Shown in pieces: positions 9,651 to 19,070 of a stretch of DNA of 64,000 nucleotides. The DNA is from Fistularia commersonii (lineage: Eukaryota > Chordata > Actinopteri > Syngnathiformes > Fistulariidae). Below the pieces are notes generated by a model. That model saw only the letters and a program-made list of their open reading frames with translations, was not told where the DNA came from and did not search any database. The stretch covers positions 627,265 to 691,264 of the forward strand of contig JBBMNZ010000001.1 of the NCBI GenBank assembly GCA_037954325.1, given 5' to 3'. How positions within the stretch are numbered: the first letter of the stretch is position 1; each line of letters starts with the position of its first letter. The translations under genes were made by a program, and so were the position numbers.

Positions 9651-10054
9651 GCCAACGAAGGAAGGAATGAATCTTAGCTGGGCCTCAGAGAGCGCGTCCT
9701 GTTGACTGCCTCCCCCTCGGAGGTGCGTGGAGACTCTCGCTGAAAAACAACAGATGCCGCGGCGGCTATATATATTTCTCAGACAGAACAATTTACGGGA
9801 CCATCACTATTAATCACGGGCGTGGAAAGCGGGGCTGCCTAACTCATCCTAACTCAGCCCCCTCCTCCGCCTCCAGCGCCGTCCAAAGGTGAGCTGCAGA
9901 TGCATTTGGTCGGCACTCAACGCCCGCCGGCATAGCAATGAGCCGTGTTGATTTAATATCCATTTGCCACATGCATTTCCTGGGACATGTAATCAGTCCA
10001 CAAGGTTCTGCAGGAGGCTGTCATGAATCTCATCCAGTCAACTGTTAACCCCCC

Positions 10055-10057
<3 letters not shown>
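9651..10057. other. gene-free stretch
   Basis: Unique-looking DNA. No exon or repeat recognised apart from a short TATATAT at 9768. Confidence 0.4.
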
Positions 10058-10109
<52 letters not shown>

Positions 10110-10111
10110 AC
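10058..10111 (+). repeat. (CA)n microsatellite
   Basis: About 27 units with one AA interruption. Confidence 0.97.
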
Positions 10112-10240
10112 AGTGGACAATCATCAGCTCACCAGCGGGACTCAGCAGATCCAGCCGCCGATGTTGATTACACTCATGACTCAGGGAGCCGATTGGCTGT
10201 CGGGGCGCAATCATGCATACGCTTTGTTTTTCTTCGGGAT

Positions 10241-10315
10241 GGAGGTGGGGGTGGAGGTGGAGGTGGAGGTGGAGGTGGAGGTGGAGGTGGAGGTGGAGGT
10301 GGAGGTGGAGGTGGG
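10241..10315 (+). repeat. (GGTGGA)n hexanucleotide repeat
   Basis: Twelve or so units of GGTGGA. The same hexamer occurs in opposite orientation at 35755-35858. Open frames through it read as poly-Gly or Glu-Val and are artefacts. Confidence 0.95.
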
Positions 10316-10416
10316 GAAGTGATGCCTTTGAATCTTCTATCAGGTGATTGTGATTTATTGCGACGCACAAAAACCCAACCCAAACAATCCGTGACCTCTG
10401 ATTGGTGGGTTAGCTC

Positions 10417-10730
10417 CCTTCAGGGGTCGCCACAGCCAATCACCTGCCTCCCTCTCACCCTCTCTTACTCACTTCCTGTCCCCTTCCCTCCATCCATAAA
10501 CCTCTCTGGTCTTCCTCCAGACCTCCTCCAACCTCAGCATCCTTCTACCCAGATCTTCTCCATCCCTCCTCTGTCCACGTCCAAACCATCTCAGTGTGAC
10601 TCGACCTCCAGAACATCTAGCATGTTCCGTCCCTCTGATGGCCTCCTGGTCCTCTCCGTCCTCCTCACTCCCACAGAGGAACCGCCACATCTTCACCTCT
10701 ACCTCCTGTCTTCTCCTCGGTGCCTCGTTT
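10417..10730 (-). mobile_element. LINE reverse-transcriptase 3' fragment
   Basis: On the minus strand this decodes, with frameshifts, to the C-terminus of a non-LTR reverse transcriptase: an MKMWRF start, RGTEHARC, LRWFGRGQRRD, LGRRMLRLEE. It ends with the family's 3' marker (GCGACCCCTGAAGGGAGC on the minus strand). It is a pseudogene-like relic. Confidence 0.75.
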
Positions 10731-10752
10731 GGCTTTTAAAGAGGGCTACGGC

Positions 10753-10754
<2 letters not shown>

Positions 10755-10810
<56 letters not shown>
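10755..10810 (+). repeat. (TG)n microsatellite
   Basis: About 28 pure units directly next to the 5' side of the LINE fragment. Confidence 0.97.
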
Positions 10811-10811
<1 letters not shown>

Positions 10812-10951
10812 CGTAAGTGTTCTTCAGCCTGCTGTCAGCAATGATCACCTCTCGGTCATCTCGGGTGGAGATGGGAGGAGGAGAGAGGAGGGCACGAATT
10901 AGACAGTTGGTGTTTGGAAGTCTATAAAGGACAGGTTGCAATTCTTTTGAC

Positions 10952-10953
<2 letters not shown>

Positions 10954-10982
<29 letters not shown>
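10954..10982 (+). repeat. (GT)n microsatellite
   Basis: About 14 units. Confidence 0.96.
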
Positions 10983-10983
<1 letters not shown>

Positions 10984-11307
10984 ATAGGGGAGGCGGACAC
11001 CGGTTGTTTGGGAGTCTGGGTGTGTCAGGAGAGATTTCACAGCTGCCTGAGCAGAGGACTCCCGCAGCTCGGTGGAAGCGCCTGAGACGTGGCGGTTTGA
11101 ACTCCAGGCCGAGCGACTTGCTGCCGCACGGCGGCGGCGAGCTAACCGTGACGCCGCTAGCGCTCTGAAACTGAGACACGCTCACGTTTAACTCATTATT
11201 GGTCCCCTTCGTTTGTATCTTTGCAGTTGTGCTTCCCCCCTGAAGAGGGCGGAGTTGCGTCGTCTCAGCGGCAGGGAGCGTGACCGACCGCCACATCCAC
11301 GGCTACT

Positions 11308-11387
11308 GAGGTCCAGCACGGAGGTCCAGCACGGAGGTCCAGCACGGAGGTCCAGCACGGAGGTCCAGCACGGAGGTCCGGAGGTCC
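11308..11387 (+). repeat. 13-bp minisatellite
   Basis: Five perfect copies of GAGGTCCAGCACG (11308-11372), then two truncated units. Perfect identity implies recent expansion. Confidence 0.95.
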
Positions 11388-11439
11388 CTTAAGACACAAA
11401 CTGAATAGGTTCCAAAAATGGGTTCATTTGTTGATTTTT

Positions 11440-11815
11440 TTCATATCTTCTTCTTTTCCTTTGGCTTCTTCCCTCCAGGGAACCTTCCACCTTCTCCATC
11501 TGACCCTGTTCTCTGGATCCTCCTCTCTCACACCAACTACCTTCAGATCCTCTCTCACAACATCCATCCATCTTCTCTGTGGTCTTCCTCCAGACCTCCA
11601 ATATCTTCCCTCTCCCTCCTCTGTCCAGGACCCAACCTTCTCTGACCTTCTCTCCAGAACATCTACCATGATGGACTCATTCCTGATCCTCTCCATCCTG
11701 GTCGCTCCCAAAGAGAACCTCAGCATCTTCATCTCTGCCTCCTGTCTTCTGGTCGTTGGCAGTGTTCGTAGATCTTCTCACCAGTGTCTCCTCCAGCTTT
11801 CCTTTCCTTCTGGCT
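11440..11815 (-). mobile_element. LINE reverse-transcriptase 3' fragment, best copy
   Basis: The clearest copy of this family. From an ATG at 11732 the minus strand reads MKMLRFSLGATRMERIRNES, later GRPQRRWMDVVREDLKVVGV and REEDPENRVRWRRW, as expected at the C-terminal end of a LINE reverse transcriptase. The upstream endonuclease and catalytic domains are absent. It is an inverted partner of 12356-12530. Confidence 0.8.
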
Positions 11816-12355
11816 GATGTTCTTCCATCTCTTCGTACCCCTGACACTTTCCTCCACCCATTCCGACCTGCTTGAACTAATTCCTCTACCTCCTCTCCAC
11901 TCTCTCCTTCCTACGCTCTGGACTGTTGACCCTATCGCACTAGGATTTTTTTGCTAACTTAAATATATTTTCCACATTTAAATTTACAGAAAACAAATTC
12001 ATTCCAACCCCAGCAAAACTCCCAAAACAAGGATATTTATCTAGAAATACCCTGAAAAAGATATGAATAATGTAAAATCGTGGTGATTGTAAACTTGCTT
12101 TCTTACGGCCCATGATGATTATTTAAAAAATACATCAAAGATATAAAACGATGCCACAGAAGAGACAGGAACACCACAGCAGATTCCAAGTGTCAGGGAT
12201 GCTGGAAGCTGCGAGGTGTTCTTCAAGGGACCTGAATACTTCTGCTAGTGCTTTACTGTGTTTTCATCCCAAATAGAATCCATAAAGACACATGGACACA
12301 TGATTACCAGAGGAATGGTTGGGTTAGTATCTACTAGGATATGGAAGAGCATCAG
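11816..12355. other. spacer between inverted LINE fragments
   Basis: AT-rich, no gene or other repeat recognised. Confidence 0.5.
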
Positions 12356-12530
12356 AAGACCAGAAGGAAAGGAAAGGTGGAGGAGACAGTGGTGAGATGA
12401 TCTACAAACACTGACAACGACCAGAAGACAGGAGGCAGAGCCGGAGGTCCAGAAAACCGGGTCAGATGGAGAAGATCCCAGAAGGTCCTGGAAGGGAAAA
12501 GCCCACAGGAAGAGGAGAAGAAAGAAGAGC
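12356..12530 (+). mobile_element. LINE fragment, internally deleted, inverted to 11440-11815
   Basis: Begins with the same CCAGAAGGAAAGGAAAG…GGTGAGATGATCTAC…CGACCAGAAGACAGGAGGCAG run as the reverse complement of 11740-11815. It then jumps to the AGAAAACCGGGTCAGATGGAGAAG part, skipping the middle of the element. Confidence 0.75.
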
Positions 12531-12554
12531 GGTCCAGGCCTGGGAACGAGAAGG

Positions 12555-12622
12555 TCCGGCCCGGCTGGGATAGGCTCCGCCCCCGCCAGCGGATCAGAGA
12601 ATGAACGAATGAACGCGGGTCA
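12555..12622 (+). mobile_element. S element 3' end
   Basis: Only the tail region: GGCTGGGATAGGCTCCGCCC, CGGATCAGAGAATGAACGAATGAACG. It directly follows the LINE fragment. Confidence 0.65.
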
Positions 12623-13030
12623 CCTCGCACGTCTCCGTCAGAGGAGGCTCCGGATCTTCAGCTTATCTGGATTGTTTTGATAGAAACGCAGGACTGGTCC
12701 CGAGGGCGCGAGCGAGGGGAGGTTATCTGCTGGCGTCCTGGACCCTGGAGATAAGAAAACATCGCCTGCAGCCTCTCCGCCTCACACCTCCACCTTATCT
12801 TCCTCAAGAAACCCTGCGCCTCTCCATCCACGGGGGAGTTTCCTCGACCTCGCAGCGCCAACTCTTTATCTGGTGCGGCCGCTGTCAGGAGAGGTCTCAC
12901 CACGCACCCGTTAGACCTGAAGGAAGATCTATCTTGGATGAAGAACACACGCTTCCTCTTCATCAGCTCCTTCCTGCGCTCTGTGGCGCCGGCGGCGTCG
13001 TTTCACGTGCGGCGCGGAGACGCTGAGGAA

Positions 13031-13075
13031 CATCTGAGGACCATCTGAGGACCATCTGAGGACCATCTGAGGAAC
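13031..13075 (+). repeat. 11-bp tandem repeat
   Basis: Four copies of CATCTGAGGAC, the last with an extra A. Confidence 0.93.
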
Positions 13076-13239
13076 ACGTGGACCCTTGATTGACAGCCGG
13101 GATCCACACGTCTCTTCCAAGTGGCCGACGTCGCAAAGACACGGCCCCGCCCCCTCGGTCTCTGGCCCCGCCCCCTCGTCGACCACGGCTCTCCAGAACC
13201 TTCTGGAAGAGGCGGCTGACCTTAGCGGTGTTGCACCCC

Positions 13240-13267
13240 CCCCACACACACACACACACACACACAC
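13240..13267 (+). repeat. (CA)n microsatellite
   Basis: About 13 units after a C run. Confidence 0.96.
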
Positions 13268-13404
13268 TGTCTCTTCTACATCAGCTGGTTTTATTCACAC
13301 AAACACACCGTCTATTCACTGCCATTAATACCCCCCGCCGCATAACTCCAGGGATCACTCACTGGTTACCATGGTGATGAAACCCCTCTGCAGATGGATG
13401 TGCT

Positions 13405-13407
<3 letters not shown>

Positions 13408-13447
<40 letters not shown>
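13408..13447 (+). repeat. (GT)n microsatellite
   Basis: Twenty pure units. Confidence 0.97.
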
Positions 13448-13450
<3 letters not shown>

Positions 13451-13621
13451 GTGAGCTGACTGTACCTGCGTCTCAGCAGCCCCCCCGCAGACGCCGGCGC
13501 CTTCCGAGTGGCTTTGACAGCTGTCGACTTGAGGAGCGCTCACCTGCCGCTGGGCGAGCGGGGGGGAGACGGGATGGGGGGGTAAGATGGGGGGGGCACT
13601 GTCAAGGTTGTTTTCCCACAC

Positions 13622-13626
<5 letters not shown>

Positions 13627-13654
<28 letters not shown>
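13627..13654 (+). repeat. (TG)n microsatellite
   Basis: Fourteen units. Confidence 0.96.
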
Positions 13655-13658
<4 letters not shown>

Positions 13659-13679
13659 TCACTCTTCATTGAAACATTG

Positions 13680-14060
13680 TTGAAATGATGGCAGGATGAG
13701 GGAAGAGAAAGAAAGAGAAGAAATGGTGTCGCTGGTGTTGGAGAAATGAAGGAGTGAATTCAGGAAATAGACAAATGAAGGATTCAGAGAAGTAACAAAC
13801 AAACGAGCTAGTGAACAAATAACAGATGAAAGAATGGATGAAAGACAAGCAATAGAACAAATGATAAAAACAAACAAACGAATGAACGCATGAACAAATG
13901 AAAAGATAAACGAGTGAATGAATGAAGGGAAGATCAAACACATAAATAAGGAACAAACAAAAGAAGGAAAGAACAAACGGAGGAAAAACACATGAATGAA
14001 CAAACGAAAGAACGAATAGATAAACGAAGGAACAAACAAATGAATAAATGAACAAAGGAG
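13680..14060 (+). repeat. degenerate GAAT/GAAC/AAAC tetranucleotide tract
   Basis: About 380 bp of cryptically simple purine-rich DNA (AATGAA, ACAAAC, GAAGGA words). The long Phe/Ser/Ile-rich open frames on the minus strand are products of this composition, not genes. It may be an old decayed S-element tail. Confidence 0.75.
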
Positions 14061-15502
14061 AGAAGGAGCGACGGTTGGGCCCGGAGTTGCTCCCGGACAG
14101 AAGTTCCTCCTGGCCGTTCGTACCGTGTTGGCGGCGTCCTCACAGGCTCCGCCCACAAGCCAGTCGTGTAAATGGCCCGGGGCAGATGAGGGGACCCGGC
14201 GCCCGGGGTTCACTTTCTGCGGAAACAATCGATTCTGCCGCTGGTCGGTCGGAAGCCCACGGTTCGCTCCCTTCCCTCTCCTTGAAGGGACAGAACACAC
14301 AAACATGGTCGACCTTCACCCTGACCTTCGGCTCCAGAAGATGGTGGACGGAGGTCTTTCTCACTCATTCCTTTGCAGAGGGATGGTGGATTCGTGGGCT
14401 GGAGACGGCCGCGCACCGAGCCGTCACTCTGTTCGGCGTCGTTCCTCGCCGGGTTCCAACAACAGGTAAAAACAGGTGATCGTCCGCCCTCGGTTTTCTA
14501 GCGTCATCTCTTGGTTGTTCCCGTGTGACGAGGACGGAGGTCAAGCCGCCTCCTTACTGCTAACATGCTAATCGCCGCCGCAATCTTTAATAAGATTTTT
14601 TTCTTTTTTTCATTGGATTACGCCGTCATCGTGGCAGCGGAGTTGCGAGGCGCTTCCTGTTTCGCCGGAGTCTCTGGACACCTGAGACTCCACCGGCAGA
14701 ATCAGGGAGAACCTCACTGTTTGTTAGCGTTAGCATTCGCAAGGGGCAATGCAGTAGCACCTCAGTGCTAAACCTTTTTTTCTGTTTAATATTTTCTGAA
14801 ACAGAATGTTTGCCCAAAAAAAAGGCCTCCAAGCCCGCCGCTATATAGAATTAATATATATTTATCCAGTAACGGATAACCAATTTATGTTGTTGTTGTC
14901 GAGGCTCCGTTTGTCCGACAGTTCCCACAACCGGCTAAAAATGGGTGTGAGAACATGAAACCCCCCGCCGGAGCTCTATCCTTAGAACAGCCCCCCCCCC
15001 CCGCGCCCCCAAAGGACAGCTGAGCCCCAAAACACCTGCTCATCTGACCACCGGGTCCCACCCACATATAGACATGCAACCGCTCAGCATCTCGTCCACG
15101 TGTCCAGAAGGTTCGGGGTCCCCGATGAACCTCCTGGGGGTTCGACGGTCCAGGCCGGTCCGATTCTCCGGAAGAGCTTCGTCACAAACGTCTGCATCCG
15201 AGCGCCGCTTATCTTTAGCGTCCGAGCGCCGGACGGGAACGGCGGATGCGTCGTGAACGGGATGAAACATCCGTGGTTTTCTTTGCCATTGGACTTTGGA
15301 CTTGTAAACACTGCAGGAACACGACGTACAGGAAGTAAAGGAGGTACAGGAAGTGCTAGGAGACACACGTCACCTGCAAACCTTGTTTGTTTCAAAGGCG
15401 CCGGTTATTTGGCGAGCCGGCGAGCCGAGCTGCCAATCGCTGTCAGATTAAGCGCTAATGCTGACATCAACTTGGCCACATCTCTTTTAACACAGCGCAT
15501 GT
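14061..15502. other. gene-free stretch
   Basis: GC-moderate DNA with several overlapping, motif-less frames. It has a C run at about 14990-15002. No exon recognised. Confidence 0.5.

Positions 15503-15541
<39 letters not shown>
15503..15541 (+). repeat. (CA)n microsatellite
   Basis: About 19 units. A short (CGG)n tract lies at 15644-15663. Confidence 0.97.
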
Positions 15542-15545
<4 letters not shown>

Positions 15546-15977
15546 CCTAATCCTCCCTCCTGTTACAGTTTATCCACAAACTCTACAGTACCCGTAAGAC
15601 CTTCACCAGACCTTGTGTGCGGCGTCCGGATGGGAGGCCGGGAGCGGCGGCGGCGGCGGCGGCGCATATTTATACCTGAGAGAAGCGATTGTGACAGGCC
15701 TGTTCCAGGACGGCGGACGGCTTTGACAATCTCACAATGGCGTCTGCAGGGACGCTCCGGCTGGCGGGGGCCGTCCCCGGGCCCGAGGCGCCAGAAAAAT
15801 TGCGGGGAGAATTTCCGGCGACGGCGAGGAGACGGATGCGTTTAGCGGCTCAAATGTTAGCATCGGTGGCGGCGGGAGGAGGGGATGGAACGGCGACACA
15901 GACGCAGAAATAGGACGGGGAGATGTGAAGGAGTTTACTTTTTTGTAAAAAATCTCAACGCCAACCCCCACTGCCAT

Positions 15978-15978
<1 letters not shown>

Positions 15979-16006
<28 letters not shown>
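15979..16006 (+). repeat. (CA)n microsatellite
   Basis: Fourteen units. Confidence 0.96.
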
Positions 16007-16011
<5 letters not shown>

Positions 16012-16289
16012 GACATAAAGGATGAACACCAAGCTCCCTCTTGCCTAATTGAAGTGATTGATGCTGTGCACTGACTTCCAGCATCCGCAGTTTCATTAGA
16101 ATAAAAAGCTGGAATCAAGGTAATGGCGCGTGGGGGCTGGAGGGGGCGGAGCGGGAACAAGTCGCACGTAAACAAGATTTTTCGCCGCGGGGGAGGCGAC
16201 GCCTTCACAAGACTCGCGTCTTCTTCGAGCGCTTCTACGGACGGATGAAGGAGCGAATGGTTGCACGTGTCCGTTCGCGGGCCGGCGGG

Positions 16290-16400
16290 GTGAACCCCGA
16301 TTCCTGGCCGATGGCGGCGGGGATAGGCTCCGCCCCCTTTGCATCCCCCATTGCAGGATAGCGAATGAACGGATGAACGGATGAACGGATGAGTGGATAG
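16290..16400 (+). mobile_element. S element 3' end with ACGGATGA tail
   Basis: GGGGATAGGCTCCGCCCCC, GCAGGATAGCGAATGAACGG, then three GATGAACG units. A 5' part is not recognisable. Confidence 0.65.
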
Positions 16401-16564
16401 ATGAGATTTCCATCGTTCCACGCAGAGCAGCTTCATCAAGGAGGAGCTTTGCTGATGAAACCGCATGAACCTTTCCGGAGTGCGATAAAAAATAAAAAAA
16501 CAAGCTGGATGAGTTGAGAAATCATTAAAGAGAAAAAGGCCGGCCTTCATCTCCTCAGCAGGCC

Positions 16565-16586
16565 GGGGGGGGGGGGGGGGGGGGGG
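16565..16586 (+). repeat. G22 homopolymer
   Basis: An unbroken run of 22 G; likely to be unstable and capable of G-quadruplex formation. Its true length may be mis-sequenced. Confidence 0.9.
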
Positions 16587-16677
16587 TTATTCTTATTTCT
16601 TATTTTTTTAAAAGATTTATTATCTATTTCCAAATTACATCCCCAGGGGATTCAAACTGGCTGCCTGTGAATTTGCA

Positions 16678-16716
<39 letters not shown>

Positions 16717-16752
16717 TATATACAGTGCATATATATATATACTGTAGATACA

Positions 16753-16791
<39 letters not shown>
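16678..16791. repeat. (CA)n - AT palindrome - (TG)n inverted repeat
   Basis: About 16 CA units, then ATATATACAGTGCATATATA…ACTGTAGATA, then about 18 TG units. The two tracts are complementary and the core holds TACAGT/ACTGTA arms, so the whole 114 bp can fold back on itself. Confidence 0.9.
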
Positions 16792-16793
<2 letters not shown>

Positions 16794-17304
16794 AATCTAG
16801 GCCAATGACTTCTCTAAGCAACTTACTTTTCGTGTGTAGCTCAGTGAGACGTTCGAGGACCGTTGGGACAGCGGGGAACAAACGCTACCTTTTCTTTTTT
16901 TTGGGGGGGGTACTTTTTGGGGTACCCCTCTTCGAGTGTGTCCCCGGCCTATGATTGGCTCTCAGCCCCCTTGCAGATGAGGAGGAGGGGGCGGGACGAC
17001 GGACGTGCAATCGCCACTTCTTGGTCATCCACGTTGAGCGAAGCCCGCCGGCAGGTCCTGGTTCTGAATCGTCCAATCAGGAGGGACCGAGCGGTGGGCT
17101 AACGTGCTAACAGGGGTTAGCCTGGCCACGACCCCGCCTCTCGGAGGGAGTTGGACTTTTAAAACAGTCGACGGGCGCCGATCGCTCAGGCAGTCGGTGA
17201 AGGCGGCGATGACTGACACCTGGACGCGCCGCCGCTCTGATCTGCTTCCAAGACGTTATTTTTTTCCCCCACAGTTGACTGTTCCCATCGATCTTGACCT
17301 CAGA

Positions 17305-17309
<5 letters not shown>
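16792..17309. other. gene-free stretch
   Basis: A possible short S-element piece (CCTATGATTGGCTCTCAGCCCC) lies near 16948. Otherwise unique-looking DNA. Confidence 0.4.
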
Positions 17310-17335
<26 letters not shown>

Positions 17336-17336
17336 C
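17310..17336 (+). repeat. (GT)n microsatellite
   Basis: About 13 units. Confidence 0.95.
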
Positions 17337-17531
17337 CGTAGCATCACGACAGCCATGTTTCTTTTTTTAAAGCGTCACCATCTGTGCTGTGAAACATCGA
17401 GCGGCAGCGACGGCAACAGCAGGTCACCTGTCAATCACGGCGGGCGCCGCTGCCGGCGGGTGGATGTTCCCTCTGCTCGCCGGCGGTCTCGCTCTCCCAC
17501 GGCGGAGGGAAGGAGGCGGTTCTGTCTGCGC

Positions 17532-17532
<1 letters not shown>

Positions 17533-17604
<72 letters not shown>
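17533..17604 (+). repeat. (CTAT)18 microsatellite
   Basis: Seventy-two pure bases. In fish such (ATCT)n runs are typical tails of L2-like LINE 3' ends. Confidence 0.97.
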
Positions 17605-17735
17605 GGAGCTAGCGTCTGGTGTCCAGTGTCTTTGCTCAAGGGCACTCGGGCAGGGAGAGCTGGGGGTTGAACCCCTAATTCTTCTGATTGTAGGGATGCC
17701 CTGCTCTAACAGCACCAGCCACCACTTCACATTGT
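17605..17735 (+). mobile_element. fish interspersed-repeat fragment
   Basis: Contains CCAGTGTCTTTGCTCAAGGGCAC, then GGGTTGAACCCC and CTTCTGATTGTAGGG…GCTCTAACAGC, a word order that recurs widely in teleost repeats and is partly shared with 48500-48530 (GTGTCTTGCTCAA). Confidence 0.5.
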
Positions 17736-17752
17736 GTATCATAAAGTCTCTC

Positions 17753-17785
17753 ACACACACACACACACACACACGCACACACACG
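17753..17785 (+). repeat. (CA)n microsatellite
   Basis: About 16 units with a G interruption. Confidence 0.96.
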
Positions 17786-17868
17786 CTGCAAAGGTTATAC
17801 TGCGTATCATAAAGTCAGTGGAAACTCATGTTCTCAGGTGATCCATTACATAACAAGGGCTGTATTTC

Positions 17869-17870
<2 letters not shown>

Positions 17871-17929
<59 letters not shown>

Positions 17930-17930
17930 A
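17871..17930 (+). repeat. compound (CT)n(CA)n microsatellite
   Basis: About 17 CT units running straight into 12 CA units. Confidence 0.96.
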
Positions 17931-18104
17931 TGCGTGCACACAGAGGTGTGTGTGTGTGCGGGGTCTCTGTCAGGTTGGTTGTCCCGTAGTCGTCCCCGCC
18001 GTGCGGAGTGTCGCTGTCAAATTACATTTATAAATAGCCGGCGGCCGGTGGCTGGCGAGTCCTTGAATGCGGCGCTGGAAGCTGCCATCTGTCTCGGAGC
18101 CCCC

Positions 18105-18172
18105 CCCACCCCCCCACCCCCCACCCTCCTGCCCCATCACCCCATCACCCCATCACCCCCCCCCCCATCCTG
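18105..18172 (+). repeat. C-rich CCCATCA tract
   Basis: C runs with three CCCCATCA units. Low complexity. Confidence 0.85.
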
Positions 18173-18269
18173 GAGTTAAACACCCCCCGTTCAAAGGGCG
18201 CTCTATGTCTGTTTGTTCACGTTAGCCAGCCACGCTAATGCTAAATGAACCGGGCTGGAGTGAAAGTCT

Positions 18270-18415
18270 CCAGGGCCAACGCTGATTGGTCCATGGCTGG
18301 GGGGGGGCGCGGCCTATCCCAGCTGTGATTGGGCGAGAGCCGGGGTCCCCCGCGGGCCCTCCGCGGGGCCTCAACCAAAGACACACCAACGCTCACCCTC
18401 TCATTCACGCCATTC
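18270..18415 (-). mobile_element. S element, minus copy
   Basis: CTATCCCAGCTGTGATTGGGCGAGAG and CACCCTCTCATTCACGCC in reverse order. The middle is GC-rich and diverged. Confidence 0.6.
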
Positions 18416-18719
18416 AAGCGCTCCGATCACCGTCTCCTGCTAATTAGGTGTTAATGAATGCTGTTGCTGCTAATTAGCAGCACATTAGCGGCAGGAGAGG
18501 CCACGCCGGAGCAGGAAATATTGGACGTGGGTTCGACCCCTCATTAACGACAGGTTTGGAGACGCGTCTCCTCCTGGAGGGTGTTTTCATGGATATTCCA
18601 GGAAACGGCGAGCGGCGCCACTCCCCCTTTTTCACCGTCTGCATCCATGCCTGGGCTGCGTCCTGGGATTTGGCTGCAAACCCGCAGAGACACCAGGTGA
18701 TTCTGCCGCTCTCCAGTTC

Positions 18720-18850
18720 CCCGATTCATCCGTTCCTTCATGGTGAACCCGCCTGCGGTCGCAGGAGGCCGTCCCAGCCGGGGGCGGGGCTTAACCTGTC
18801 AATCACGGCGTCGCTGTCGATCATACGAACATTCGCTCTTTCATCCAAAC
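18720..18850 (-). mobile_element. S element fragment, minus
   Basis: GGCGGGGCTTAACCTGTCAATCACGG and ATTCGCTCTTTCATCC match the 3' half of the reverse family. Confidence 0.5.
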
Positions 18851-19042
18851 GGACAAATTAGGCTCCCGTTCACCAACGTACAGTTTTTGGACCCAGACGA
18901 CTGCAGAGCATTGAGAGAAGAAGATGTGAACTCACCGCAGAAGGAAGCCGGTCAGAATCCAACCAGGGAGCTTCTGGCCCCGAGGACAAGGGACTGATTC
19001 TTGTATAAATCATAATTATCTGCATTATGTGACTACAGATGT

Positions 19043-19070
19043 GACACACACACACACACACACACACACA
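19043..19070 (+). repeat. (CA)n microsatellite
   Basis: Fourteen units. Confidence 0.96.

Noticed and set aside
10193..10816. 207-codon frame with poly-Gly
   Set aside because: Passes through a hexamer repeat, an antisense LINE fragment and a TG tract.
13666..14306. Phe/Ser/Ile-rich 215-codon frame that looks like a membrane protein
   Set aside because: It lies in degenerate AAAC/GAAT simple sequence; hydrophobicity comes from T-rich codons on the minus strand.
17640..17700. GGGTTGAACCCC as a tRNA B box
   Set aside because: No A box or cloverleaf could be placed around it; the context matches a dispersed fish repeat.
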